Part shown: in pieces, positions 1-7,816 of the stretch
Position numbering within the stretch: the stretch's first letter is position 1
How the letters are laid out: each line of letters starts with the position of its first letter
Source: Alkalibacillus salilacus
Lineage (GTDB): Bacteria > Bacillota > Bacilli > Bacillales > Alkalibacillaceae
Reading direction: 5' to 3'
Length of the DNA stretch: 37,063 bases
Assembly (NCBI RefSeq): GCF_030812915.1
Contig: NZ_JAUSTQ010000018.1
Coordinates: 1 to 37,063 of the forward strand
Notes under the pieces: generated by a model
Databases searched by the model: none
What the model was told of the DNA's origin: nothing
The model's input: only the letters and a program-made list of their open reading frames with translations
Position numbers and translations under genes: made by a program

Positions 1-149
1 CGCCATCCCCACCTCATCGCGATAACACATAAATAATCAATGACAAGAGTTGAATTTCATTGCCATGTATTTTACACATAATTATGGACTTGACTTCTGT
101 TACCATCGAGTTAATTAACCAATTATAATTGCTCGAAAGGAGAATGAGT

Positions 150-365
150 ATGTTATCCAACATCTTATGGGGCTTATTCCTAGTCGCAGCCATTGCATTT
201 ATGATCATTCTAGATAAACGAAAGCAGAAAAAACGTTACACGAAGCCACAACACCTGAAAACCCAGCAAGAAAAAGAGAACGAAAAAGAAGTCGAACGAG
301 AAGTTGAAAAAGCAAGATCACGTCGAAATGGCCCACCAGCAAGCGGCGGACCTGGAGGCTTGTGA
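150..365 (+). CDS. Small single-pass membrane protein with charged tail
   Basis: A 71-aa protein of unknown function. Residues 5-24 form one hydrophobic membrane segment. It is followed by a strongly charged Lys/Glu/Arg-rich cytoplasmic-type tail, predicted helical, that ends in a Gly/Pro-rich stretch (GGPGGL). The start is ATG at 150 because AAGGAG lies 7 nt upstream; the ATG at 144 touches the ribosome binding site. A TTG-initiated longer form from 129 would overlap that site and is unlikely. It stands alone, on the strand opposite to its downstream neighbours. No family was recognised; an existing small gene is likely, its role is not inferable. Confidence 0.65.
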   Translation: MLSNILWGLFLVAAIAFMIILDKRKQKKRYTKPQHLKTQQEKENEKEVEREVEKARSRRNGPPASGGPGGL

Positions 366-412
366 TAAGCCCAAATAAAATCAACCATCTTTTTAATGTC
401 CAACGCACCTCA

Positions 413-814
413 TTAGTCAAATGACGCTTGGCTATTTGTTACAGTTTCTATTAAATCCTCAATAGACCCCACACATTGTTCTACCTCAGATAAATGATAA
501 AACGTACTTGTTGTTTCAAAATGATTGACTGATTCGTCTGATGAATAAAGATAAATTCTTTTCCCTTGTCCAAGTGCAATACCGAACTCTATATGACTTC
601 CTTTACCCGCAGGCAATAAAACAATAATGAAATCTGCTTCCATAACAGCCGTTTTTTCTTTTTAACCTATATCCGTCAAACCCTCAAAAGTTGAAGCTCT
701 CTCATTATTCGTCCAATCATAAGTTTGAACAAAGCCTCTATTGATTAATTCATTACTAACTATACGGACTGTATCTTTATTTTTAAAACTTGATGCGACG
801 TAAAACTTCCGCAT
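413..814 (-). pseudogene. Nucleoside 2-deoxyribosyltransferase-like protein, interrupted by one stop codon
   Basis: Reading from ATG 814 (AAAGGGG lies about 9 nt upstream) gives 50 codons, MRKFYVASSF...GLTDIG, then TAA at 662-664. The same frame continues with KEKTAVMEADFIIVLLPAGKG...SHIEFGIALGQGKRIYLYS and ends at 413. Without the stop the product is 133 aa. The Rossmann-like opening, the LLPAGKGSHIEFG segment and the ending match the nucleoside 2-deoxyribosyltransferase-like group of small Bacillus proteins (PF05014-like). In relatives, as I remember them, the residue here is Gln, so CAA to TAA is the simplest event. Either a recent pseudogene, a suppressed stop, or a sequencing error. The downstream ATG at 643 has no good ribosome binding site and would lack the first half of the fold. 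Confidence 0.75.
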
Positions 815-929
815 TAATTTATTCCCCTTTGAATGAATTAAAATGATTGTTGTTATAAACTATTTGTGTAAAGACGTTTCTAAGCACAAAAACATGAATC
901 TGTAATCAAAAAGTGCTCACATAATGACA

Positions 930-1460
930 TTACGAATCAATATCAAAATAGTTATCCTTTAAAATTGAATGGATATGAACTTTATGGTCCTGAAGTACAA
1001 TTTCCTTATCAAAATTCATACCTATCTTATCCGCAACCTTTTTTGAAGCAATATTATTAGGTTGAATTAAAGAAACAAGTCTGTTTTTATCTAGATGATT
1101 AAAACCATAATCTTTTAAGGCTTGGGCTGCTTCAGTAGCGTAACCTTTACCCCAATGATCTCGAGAAACCCAATACCCTATTTCAAGTTCTTCAACTCCG
1201 TCAACTGTCTGTGGTACCAGTCCTGCATGCCCTATTGGGGAATTATCACCCTTACTTTCTAATACCATTAAACCCATATCAGGCCCCACATTATATGTAC
1301 TATAGATCCATTTAAAAAAGCGATTGGTCTCTTGCTTATCTTTTATGTTTCCTTCTCCTATGTACCTAACCATTTCTGGATCAGATAATAAAGAATATAG
1401 ATAATTAAAGTCATCATTTTTGTACTTGCGAAACTTAAGTCTCGGGGTTTCAATTTCCAT
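930..1460 (-). CDS. GNAT family N-acetyltransferase, RimJ/RimL type
   Basis: A 176-aa cytoplasmic acetyltransferase that should transfer an acetyl group from acetyl-CoA to a protein N-terminus or small amine; the substrate is unknown. The opening IETPRLKFRKY is typical of the Acetyltransf_3 (RimJ/RimL/RimL-like) branch. The acetyl-CoA loop is seen as HWGKGYATEA (Q/RxxGxG/A type), followed by the conserved NIASKKVADKIGM helix-strand segment. ATG 1460 is chosen since GGGAG lies 7 nt upstream; a version starting at 1493 would add 11 residues without a ribosome binding site. It is monocistronic-looking, 50 nt downstream of the lipoprotein gene at 1511 on the same strand. The family call is secure, the substrate is not. 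Confidence 0.88.
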   Translation of the reverse strand: MEIETPRLKFRKYKNDDFNYLYSLLSDPEMVRYIGEGNIKDKQETNRFFKWIYSTYNVGPDMGLMVLESKGDNSPIGHAGLVPQTVDGVEELEIGYWVSRDHWGKGYATEAAQALKDYGFNHLDKNRLVSLIQPNNIASKKVADKIGMNFDKEIVLQDHKVHIHSILKDNYFDIDS

Positions 1461-1510
1461 TTTACTTCTCCCTCTCTTAGGAAATAATTCCAATACGAAT
1501 CAAGTAGCTT

Positions 1511-1834
1511 TCAGTTTTCAACCACTATTTTTTCTACCGTCTTATTGTCAATTTGATTATCTTCTCCTACGTTATAAACCCAAACTTTAACGTTATCACC
1601 AGTTGCTAACTGTGAAAATCCCTCCGCATCTCCTTCATAAATAGTATCCTCATTTACTTTTACAGTGTACACAGGATAGGACGCATCAGGATTTCTATCT
1701 TCCTCAGCAACTACTAATTCAATACTAGTTTCATTTAACCCTGAAATCTCACCTACAAAATGTGCTTCATCGTCACTACACCCCATTAATCCTATTAAAA
1801 ATAATAGTGCAATCAAAAGAATGCTTTTCTTCAT
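1511..1834 (-). CDS. Small lipoprotein, DUF3221-like
   Basis: A 107-aa exported lipoprotein. It has a lysine start, a hydrophobic signal segment and the lipobox LMGC with the modified Cys at residue 19. The mature part begins SDDEAHFVGEISGLNETSIELVV and carries a TIYEGDAEGFSQLATGDNVKVW motif, an OB-fold-like arrangement of beta strands resembling DUF3221 proteins of Bacillus. The second lipoprotein in this window, at 20418, has the same layout (lipobox, G-E-I, TVFKGKSRNELDVGDRVKTW), so the two are distant paralogues. The ligand is unknown; an extracytoplasmic surface role follows from the lipobox. Confidence 0.75.
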   Translation of the reverse strand: MKKSILLIALLFLIGLMGCSDDEAHFVGEISGLNETSIELVVAEEDRNPDASYPVYTVKVNEDTIYEGDAEGFSQLATGDNVKVWVYNVGEDNQIDNKTVEKIVVEN

Positions 1835-1918
1835 TCAACCACCTTTTCTTCTCTGAAATTTCGTTATCGTAATAAAGAATGTTTTGAGGTTAATTAGTGT
1901 TATAAGTTGTAATTAAAA

Positions 1919-2761
1919 CTAATTCAATCTTTTAAAATCAGAAACCATATCCGCAAATTGATCTTTTTCCTCTACAAAAGGAAAATGGTTACTCTTTTCA
2001 AAAACATACAAATTTGAATTCTGCAATCCTCTGCTAATGTCTTGAGAAAACACTAACGGACACTGCGCATCATATCTCCCGCAAAACACAATAGAAGGAA
2101 CTGAAATAGTATGTAACTGATCTTGAATTTCACAATCTGGTAATTCCTTAAATGAAAAGTAATCTAATCTTTGTTGAACCACTTTACCACTACTTGGTTT
2201 AGAAAAGTATTCATCCCAGCGATCAGGATTATACAGTGACATCTCACCCCATTCTCGATTAGCCTCTTTTCGTTCTTCTTTAGTCGAATCAGGAGATTTT
2301 AATACTGAAAAGATTTGTTTTAATTTTTTATTCAAAGGACTATTGGGGGAATACATACTTTCTTCATGGTCCATATACGTTTTGGTTGCAGTTGCTCCAC
2401 CAATTAATAACTTAGTTAGAGAATCAGGATAACTTAGAGCATAAACTAATCCTAGCATTCCTCCAGTTGAATGACCCGCAAATCCCCAAGACTTATAATT
2501 CAATGCATCTCTAATCGCATCTAAGTCTTTAACCGTTTCTTTCATACTCAATTCTGTATCAGTATTAGCTCTACAAGAATGACCTGCCTCTTTTAAATTT
2601 ATTAAATAAACCTTGAAATCATTTACAAAAGCATCAGCAAAATAATTTCCAAGTTCATTAAATTCACTATATAAATGCGTAATACAAAGCGGCTCGCCAG
2701 TTCCTTGAGTGAAAACTTCAAACTCGCCTCTTTCTGTATGAATAAATTGTTGATCCCACAT
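1919..2761 (-). CDS. Alpha/beta hydrolase, proline iminopeptidase-like
   Basis: A 280-aa alpha/beta-hydrolase fold enzyme. The nucleophile elbow is GHSTGG with Ser98; the acid is probably Asp231 in GRYDAQCP and the base His259 in KSNHFPFVE. No signal peptide is present, so it is cytoplasmic. The cap region between about residues 130 and 210 and the family resemblance suggest a prolyl aminopeptidase/S33-like or carboxylesterase activity; the substrate cannot be fixed from sequence. ATG 2761 is chosen because AAAGGGG lies 8 nt upstream; the ATG at 2782 lies before that site. Flanked by unrelated genes on the same strand with gaps on both sides. Confidence 0.85.
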   Translation of the reverse strand: MWDQQFIHTERGEFEVFTQGTGEPLCITHLYSEFNELGNYFADAFVNDFKVYLINLKEAGHSCRANTDTELSMKETVKDLDAIRDALNYKSWGFAGHSTGGMLGLVYALSYPDSLTKLLIGGATATKTYMDHEESMYSPNSPLNKKLKQIFSVLKSPDSTKEERKEANREWGEMSLYNPDRWDEYFSKPSSGKVVQQRLDYFSFKELPDCEIQDQLHTISVPSIVFCGRYDAQCPLVFSQDISRGLQNSNLYVFEKSNHFPFVEEKDQFADMVSDFKRLN

Positions 2762-2941
2762 ATTCATATCCCCTTTAGACAAATGAATTAATATTATTTT
2801 GATTCAATACATATTAAAAAAACTGCTAATTTATAGATTAACTAACATATTGATAAAAAAGCGAATTAACTCTCGATTCGCAATACAACTTAATATTCGT
2901 TTTTCATTATTAAATCAATGTTCAAATCATTTAATAGTCAT

Positions 2942-3280
2942 TTATTCCTTTACATGCATTCTTGCAAATGTAGAAGGTGAAAATGAAACTTTATATTTTC
3001 CTTCAAGTTCTTTCTGTACTTCTTCTGTTAGTTTCAACCCTTCTTTATTATGTGTTTTTTCAAGTTCAACCCCATTAGAAACTATTCCATCTTTATCCCA
3101 ATCAATCCATTTACCATAGTCACCTATCCATTTCATTAACCGCAATTTCAAATTGAGTGAAATTGGAATCTCTTCTACGTCTAGGTTGCAATGACAACGA
3201 TCACACCAAATAGGATCTGCCCCAACATCTGCTTCAATTTTTAATTCCTTTACTTCCTTTTGTTTACATAGACATCTCAT
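2942..3280 (-). CDS. Conserved Bacillus-type hypothetical protein with CxC and CxxC
   Basis: A 112-aa cytoplasmic protein starting MRCLCKQKEV. The four cysteines are arranged CLC near the N-terminus and CDRCHC about 25 residues later, suggesting a bound metal such as zinc. The centre is Trp-rich (MKWIGDYGKWIDWDKDGI) and the tail ends FSPSTFARMHVKE. I recognise it as a conserved hypothetical protein of Bacillus species, without a known function. The ATG at 3280 is chosen because homologues begin MRCLC; GGGAG lies about 12 nt upstream. A TTG at 3292 directly abuts that site and is less likely. Confidence 0.75.
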   Translation of the reverse strand: MRCLCKQKEVKELKIEADVGADPIWCDRCHCNLDVEEIPISLNLKLRLMKWIGDYGKWIDWDKDGIVSNGVELEKTHNKEGLKLTEEVQKELEGKYKVSFSPSTFARMHVKE

Positions 3281-3292
3281 ATCATTTTTCAA

Positions 3293-3606
3293 CTCCCATT
3301 TTTAAAAATAACCGGCTGCAATAGTTTTAAAATAATCTTCAGCATATTTTCCACGAAAGCCTCAATAACCTATTAATTTTCACATTTGGTTATGTAAGTT
3401 TAATGACAATTAGTCCTACAAGTTCTTCTAAGCTTTCATACGGAAAAAGCAGTTCACTCAAAAGTAAGTTTTTCGTTTTGGAGTACGAACAATAAGAGTA
3501 GAAACACATAACGAATAGATGATCAAATGCATTTTGAGCAGTCATTTATGCAGGGAAATGCTCGTTTTTGTTAAATTAATGCCACTCTTTAGCTTTCAAA
3601 ATCAGG
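3293..3606. other. Gene-free stretch with a possible coding remnant
   Basis: A 314-bp gap between two minus-strand genes. On the minus strand, 3302-3361 reads GFRGKYAEDYFKTIAAGYF before a stop, protein-like in composition, but it is preceded by a TGA and has no start. It may be the tail of a lost gene. Nothing else such as a hairpin terminator or an RNA gene was seen. Confidence 0.3.
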
Positions 3607-3864
3607 TCATTGCATATTGAAATAAAACACAGCCAATAACACTATAATAAAAAGTGAAAATACGAGAATAATAGCTGCAATAAAAATACCTACCAGTTCT
3701 GCGGTTTTAAGGGCATACTTAAACCTTAAATAATTACAAAATAATAGGACTGAAACAATCACAAGCAGTCCTGTTGCAATGAAATTTGGACTGGAGCTTA
3801 TGACTAATATACTTAAGACAAATGCAATGATGCTCAAAATTAAAGAATTTCTTTTAGTAAACAA
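3607..3864 (-). CDS. Small integral membrane protein
   Basis: An 85-aa protein that is almost wholly hydrophobic. There are probably three membrane segments, at about residues 8-24, 28-43 and 57-82, separated by a short basic loop (RFKYALK). It starts with TTG at 3864, supported by AAGGTGG six nt upstream; no ATG is available near that site. No family was recognised. It is separated from the ABC-F gene upstream by a likely terminator, so it should have its own promoter. Confidence 0.6.
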   Translation of the reverse strand: MFTKRNSLILSIIAFVLSILVISSSPNFIATGLLVIVSVLLFCNYLRFKYALKTAELVGIFIAAIILVFSLFIIVLLAVFYFNMQ

Positions 3865-3988
3865 GATGCTCCACCTTAAAAAAATTCGTTAATCAATTAA
3901 CTTATTTTACCATATATAATTGAATTATCCTAAAATTCTTTTAACTTGGATTAGTAAAAACTTTACATTTTAACCCATAAATCCATAT

Positions 3989-4048
3989 AAAAAAGTAGTC
4001 CAATTATGGTTACAAATAGCACCTTTGTACTCCTAAACTGAACTACTT
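3989..4048 (-). terminator. Likely intrinsic terminator of the ABC-F gene
   Basis: On the minus strand, AAGTAGTTCAGTT (4048-4036) can pair with AATTGGACTACTT (4005-3993) as a 13-bp stem including two G-U pairs. Six T residues follow the stem (3994-3989, the first two overlapping its end). The 30-nt loop is long, which lowers confidence. It sits 36 nt after the ABC-F stop codon. Confidence 0.5.
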
Positions 4049-4083
4049 ATTCTCAAGTCCCACCCGCTCACAATCTCTCTACA

Positions 4084-5907
4084 TTATAATGACCCGTTCA
4101 ATTTGTTCACTTGTTCTTTTAACCGTTCTATTTCAGCCTTCAAATCCTTTAATGCTTCAACCTTCTCCTCTTCTTGTTGTGATGACTCATATTCTTCAAG
4201 TAAACCTTGAGAATACCTCGCTTCCAATTCTGTTAATTGATTTAACAGTTGTTGCTCTTCTGATTCAACATTAACGTGGTTCACCCAGTCACCATATGTC
4301 CCATTAAAAACTTGCATCGTTTGTTGTTCTAATGAAATAATTTTATTCGAAATCGCTCGCAACAAGTACGGGTCATGAGTCACTAATACGATAGAGCCCG
4401 GATAGTTAACTAAAGCATCTTCAATAATTTCTCTCGATGAAATATCAAAATAATTATTAGGCTCATCTAAAATTAACAAATTAGCCTCCGAAAAATACAG
4501 CTTCACAAAAGCGACGCGCCCTTTTTCACCTTCGCTCAAGTTACCAATCGTTTTAAAAACCTCTTCTCTTCTAAACAAAAAACATGCCAAGATCGTACGA
4601 GCATCAGTTTGATTCATATTAGGAAGCTCCATGATTTCATCTAATATGGTGTTCTGCTCGTTTAATTGTTCGAACTCTTGGAAAAATTGCCCGATTTTCA
4701 CCTGAGGATTATAATGTATGGCGCCTTGATCGCCTTCGCTAAGACCAGATATTAATTCTAGAAAAGTTGTCTTCCCGCTACCGTTAGCACCTACCACACC
4801 TATACGGTCACCTTTCAATATATCTACGTTCACATCTTTTAATATGGCTTTATCGCCATATGACTTAGACACCTGATCTACGTGAACCATACGCTTTCCA
4901 GTAAATTCACTCGCATCCATTTGCGCATTTATTCTACCTGGTTTCTTCGGCTTTTGAATCGCTTCTTTTTCCAAATGCTCTAATGCGCTCTCTTTTGCTT
5001 TAAGCTTTGATGCTTGTTTAGACGCTTTCTTTTGCGCATATGGGTCGCGGACACTGGCTTTAGCATTAGCGCTTGCATGCCAACCTTTATATTGTTGGAT
5101 CAAATCTTTGAGTTTCCGTCGTTCTTTTTCCTGATTCTCATATTGCTGTCGTCGCGTTTCTTCTTCGATTTCCTTCTGAGCCTCATATTCCTTGTATCCA
5201 CCTTCATACCTGGTCAGTCCTTCAGATGTTAATTCAAATATTGCCGTTGCAACCCGATCTATAAATTCACGTTCATGAGAAACAAATAAAACCGTACCTT
5301 GAAACGCTTGCAACCATTTAACTAACCAATCGATTGTTTCTAAATCCAAATGATTAGTCGGCTCATCAAGAATAATGAATTGTGCATTTTCAAGCATAAG
5401 CTTCACAAGTTTAGCGCGCGTTTTTTGGCCACCACTCAGTTGTTTAAAAGGTATATGCCATGTTTCTTCTATTAATCCCATTTCTAATAAACTGCTTTCA
5501 ATCTCCATTTCCCATTGATAGCCATCAACTTCTAAATACTGTGATATTGCCTCATTATATTCTTTCAAAATAGCTGCATCTCTCGGATCTTTTTCTAATT
5601 GAATAAGCGTTCTTCTTAGTTGTTCTTTAGGGTGCTCTCTTACAACCCAATTCCTGAGTGGTAGATCCGTATGACTTTCTTCCGCTTGAACCATGTAACC
5701 AATATTCGACCACTCTACACCATAATAAATGTCACCTTCAGCTATAGGCTCAAGTTCAAGCAGTCCATTAATCAAACTCGTCTTTCCTACACCATTCATG
5801 CCTAATAAGGCAACACGTTCATTCGGTAAAATATCAAACGTTACGTCTTCAAATAACTTTCGAACGCCTTTTTCCATTGTTAAATTTTCAGCTTTTATGA
5901 CAAACAT
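4084..5907 (-). CDS. ABC-F ATPase, probable ribosome protection protein
   Basis: A 607-aa soluble protein with two nucleotide-binding domains and no membrane part: an ABC-F ATPase. Domain 1 has Walker A GMNGVGKT (about 36-43), LSGGQ (157-161) and Walker B ILDEPTNHLD. The linker (about 240-325), which in this family reaches into the ribosomal tRNA exit/peptidyl transferase region, is long and basic. Domain 2 has GANGSGKT (373-380), a degenerate LSEGE signature and ILDEPNNYFD, where NNYFD replaces the usual TNHLD. A coiled-coil tail rich in Glu/Lys ends the protein. ATG 5907 is chosen because GGAG lies 7 nt upstream. It is preceded by a leader with an intrinsic terminator, as known for Bacillus vmlR and other antibiotic-inducible ABC-F genes. 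I infer protection against a peptidyl-transferase-site antibiotic; which drug is unknown. Confidence 0.88.
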   Translation of the reverse strand: MFVIKAENLTMEKGVRKLFEDVTFDILPNERVALLGMNGVGKTSLINGLLELEPIAEGDIYYGVEWSNIGYMVQAEESHTDLPLRNWVVREHPKEQLRRTLIQLEKDPRDAAILKEYNEAISQYLEVDGYQWEMEIESSLLEMGLIEETWHIPFKQLSGGQKTRAKLVKLMLENAQFIILDEPTNHLDLETIDWLVKWLQAFQGTVLFVSHEREFIDRVATAIFELTSEGLTRYEGGYKEYEAQKEIEEETRRQQYENQEKERRKLKDLIQQYKGWHASANAKASVRDPYAQKKASKQASKLKAKESALEHLEKEAIQKPKKPGRINAQMDASEFTGKRMVHVDQVSKSYGDKAILKDVNVDILKGDRIGVVGANGSGKTTFLELISGLSEGDQGAIHYNPQVKIGQFFQEFEQLNEQNTILDEIMELPNMNQTDARTILACFLFRREEVFKTIGNLSEGEKGRVAFVKLYFSEANLLILDEPNNYFDISSREIIEDALVNYPGSIVLVTHDPYLLRAISNKIISLEQQTMQVFNGTYGDWVNHVNVESEEQQLLNQLTELEARYSQGLLEEYESSQQEEEKVEALKDLKAEIERLKEQVNKLNGSL

Positions 5908-5929
5908 AACATCACTCCAATTTCGCCAC

Positions 5930-5962
5930 AAAAAAAAGCACAGAGGAAGGGTTCCCTGTGCC
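5930..5962 (-). terminator. Attenuator hairpin in the ABC-F leader
   Basis: Minus strand: GGCACAGGGAA, loop CCC, TTCCTCTGTGC, then eight T. The stem pairs GCACAG with CTGTGC and GGAA with TTCC, with one bulged T. It lies only 22 nt before the ABC-F start codon and after a promoter and a leader ORF, so readthrough of it must control the gene. This is the arrangement of transcription attenuation seen upstream of inducible ribosome-protection genes. Confidence 0.82.
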
Positions 5963-6048
5963 GTTACAAACTAATCCATCATATAACATCATGACGAAAA
6001 GAAATGAATGTTTATATAGTCATCTCAAAATAGACACACGTATCCCCT

Positions 6049-6069
6049 TCTTTTGCTCGTGGCAAAAGA
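6049..6069 (-). promoter_or_regulatory. Leader hairpin upstream of the attenuator
   Basis: The minus strand carries TCTTTTGC, loop CACGA, GCAAAAGA: a perfect 8-bp stem. It sits about 20 nt after the leader ORF stop codon, where a ribosome stalled on the leader could influence downstream folding. Whether it competes with the terminator stem was not shown by inspection; no long complementarity between the two was found. Confidence 0.5.
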
Positions 6070-6087
6070 CTTTTTGAATAAATTTAA

Positions 6088-6114
6088 TTACGCAAAAATA
6101 AGGGAATTGTCCAT
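6088..6114 (-). CDS. Candidate 8-aa leader peptide of the ABC-F gene
   Basis: The short reading frame MDNSLIFA lies within the 5' leader, after the putative promoter and before the attenuator hairpin. A strong AAGGAGG (6135-6129) precedes it, but the ATG is 14 nt away, longer than usual; an ATC codon 8 nt from the site would be in frame and is a less likely start. In related systems, ribosomes stalled by the antibiotic on such a peptide favour readthrough of the terminator. The hydrophobic IF segment is reminiscent of stalling leader peptides, which is inference only. Confidence 0.5.
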   Translation of the reverse strand: MDNSLIFA

Positions 6115-6146
6115 TTTGATTGTCGATACCTCCTTGAATTTACCTA

Positions 6147-6175
6147 ACAATACTATATATTAATACATATGTGAA
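6147..6175 (-). promoter_or_regulatory. Sigma-A type promoter for the ABC-F leader
   Basis: The minus strand carries TTCACA (6175-6170), a 17-nt spacer and TATTGT (6152-6147). Transcription would begin near 6140, just before the AAGGAGG of the leader ORF, giving a leader of roughly 230 nt before the ABC-F start. Confidence 0.6.
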
Positions 6176-6186
6176 GAGCAATTATT

Positions 6187-6480
6187 TCAAAAATATGGTT
6201 TTTCATTAGATAATGATAAAATGAAAGGATAAATCAAAAACAATAGTACAAATAGTAAAGAACTAAAAACGGGCAAAAATGGAGATGGTAAGAATGTTCC
6301 CACTGTTAGAATCAATACTATAACAACAATTGCCATCAAATATGATACTATTCTTGATTTGTTAGAAGTATACTGAATAGCTTTGCAGCTGGGGCAAGTC
6401 ATTGACTTTGTAATTGTGAATATTTCTTTTACCGTTTCAGTCCAACTCCAATGATGACTACATTTTTTACATACCGGCAT
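6187..6480 (-). CDS. TIGR04104-like CxxC-20-CxxC membrane protein
   Basis: A 97-aa protein. It begins MPVCKKCSHHWSW, with a second CPSC pair after about 22 residues, so the N-terminal part resembles a zinc ribbon. Two strongly hydrophobic segments follow (about 46-62 and 65-90). This matches the cxxc_20_cxxc family of small Bacillus proteins, whose function is unknown. ATG 6480 is used since GAGGAG lies 7 nt upstream; a longer form from 6522 has no such site. A second, divergent member lies at 13284. Confidence 0.75.
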   Translation of the reverse strand: MPVCKKCSHHWSWTETVKEIFTITKSMTCPSCKAIQYTSNKSRIVSYLMAIVVIVLILTVGTFLPSPFLPVFSSLLFVLLFLIYPFILSLSNEKPYF

Positions 6481-6700
6481 TAACAGTCTCCTCACAAAAA
6501 GCGTTTTACTTGGTTGTGTCATTTATTTACAAAACCACCTGTGCTAATTGACATTATGACTACAGACAAATAAAGATCTTATGTAAAATGACCACAACGG
6601 AACCAGGTAAAATAATTGGTTTATGCCCCACATACTGTCTTAGATATTTGTAGTATTCCATTTACAAACCCTCACTAATTCTATATAGTATTTCAAAGCA

Positions 6701-7132
6701 TTAAAATTCTATATAAAATGGATGAGTATTTTCATCCAAGGAATATTCAATTCTTTGTCTGAAATTACTCACAGTCACCATTTCCAATGCTTCATCAATT
6801 GGGTAGAAATCCACTTCCAAACTCTCTGGTGAAGTCGTTGGCTTTCCTCCAATTGGTTTAGCTAAGAACAGCGTGTTGCAAATTGATTTTTCTACATTCT
6901 GGAATATTCCACAAAATTTCAAATCTGCAATATCAATTCCTGACTCTTCTTTAGTTTCCCTTATTGCAGCATCCCTTAAAGACTCACCCTCTTCAACTTG
7001 TCCACCAGGCATTTCCCAACCTCTCTCGGGTCCCTTGATTAACAGAATTTCACCATTATCATTAGGAACAATAGTAGCAGCTGAAACTATGTGCTTAGGT
7101 GGTGTATAAATTTGTGATTTACTTTTCTCCAT
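6701..7132 (-). CDS. Nudix hydrolase
   Basis: A 143-aa cytoplasmic hydrolase of nucleoside-diphosphate-linked compounds. The Nudix box G-x5-E-x7-RE-x2-EE-x-G-I is complete at residues 44-66 (GGQVEEGESL, then RETKEESGI), so catalysis with Mg2+ is expected. The C-terminal part (FYIEF) resembles small MutT-like proteins of Bacillus. ATG 7132 is supported by GGGAGG just upstream. It is one of three Nudix genes in the window (also 11320 and 31893); they are not close relatives of each other. The substrate is unknown. Confidence 0.88.
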   Translation of the reverse strand: MEKSKSQIYTPPKHIVSAATIVPNDNGEILLIKGPERGWEMPGGQVEEGESLRDAAIRETKEESGIDIADLKFCGIFQNVEKSICNTLFLAKPIGGKPTTSPESLEVDFYPIDEALEMVTVSNFRQRIEYSLDENTHPFYIEF

Positions 7133-7265
7133 TAAATTCCTCCCTCTTTTAACGACTAATTATTATATTCTTCTTTTATAGCCTTGGGTCTACGGTTATA
7201 TAACGTTCTAAATTTAGCTCTTCTTAGAAAATTGAGGTTTTACTCATTATATAAAACTCAATTCG

Positions 7266-7726
7266 TTATAAATCTTGAGATAGACGAACCATATCCGTAC
7301 ACTGTATGCCATTTTCGAAGATCTCTTCTTGATAATGCCTAGTAAAAAATCCCACATCAATACCAGTAATTCTAAAACCACATTTTTGGTAAAGTAGAAG
7401 TTGCCCTACACTCGAATTCGCAGTACCAATTTCTATTGTTTTGTATCCCATTTCTTTTGCTGTTTCTATTGCATTCATCACTAGAAGTTTTCCTATACCT
7501 TTACCGTGATATTTTTCTGCAACTGCAAAGTTCACCATTTCCAAGGTCTGAGGTCTTGTAGGAAGTAATACATAAACTCCAATAATACGATTATCTATCT
7601 CTGCAACAAAGCATTCTCCCATTTTTAAATAGTCTGCAATCATCTCTTCGGAAGGATCCGCTAATAACAACAAATCCATAGGAGGGTCTTCATCTATATA
7701 AAAAAACTAATATCTCTAAAATCCAT
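7266..7726 (-). pseudogene. GNAT acetyltransferase with a probable frameshift near the N-terminus
   Basis: The intact part from 7679 (138 codons, including the stop) reads MDLLLLADPSEEMIADYL, then the acetyl-CoA loop KYHGKGIGKLL and the YQKCGF motif: a single-domain GNAT. That ATG has no ribosome binding site. Upstream, ATG 7726 has GTGGAG 9 nt before it, but reads MDFRDISFFI and stops. Adding one T to the run of seven T (7706-7700) would join both frames as MDFRDISFFYIDEDPPMDLL. I infer a one-base loss in a homopolymer: mutation, phase variation or sequencing error. The GNAT core is complete without the extra residues, so a restart could still give an active enzyme. Confidence 0.65.
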
Positions 7727-7816
7727 ATTTGTCTGCTCCACTTAAAAAGTAATAATATATCTTGCTATTTTTATGCCTAATACTTTTAGTTATCTGTATA
7801 CCTAGGTGTGAATTAA

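Noticed and set aside
14-208. Minus-strand 64-codon frame at the left edge
   Set aside because: Overlaps the ribosome binding site and start of the plus-strand gene at 150; it has no ribosome binding site of its own and no protein-like pattern.
2799-3119. Plus-strand 106-codon frame
   Set aside because: It lies opposite the conserved CxC/CxxC protein gene at 2942-3280 and begins in an AT-rich gap without a ribosome binding site.
3302-3361. Minus-strand coding-like tail GFRGKYAEDYFKTIAAGYF
   Set aside because: Protein-like, but interrupted upstream by TGA and without a start codon or a neighbouring partner frame. Too short to call a pseudogene.
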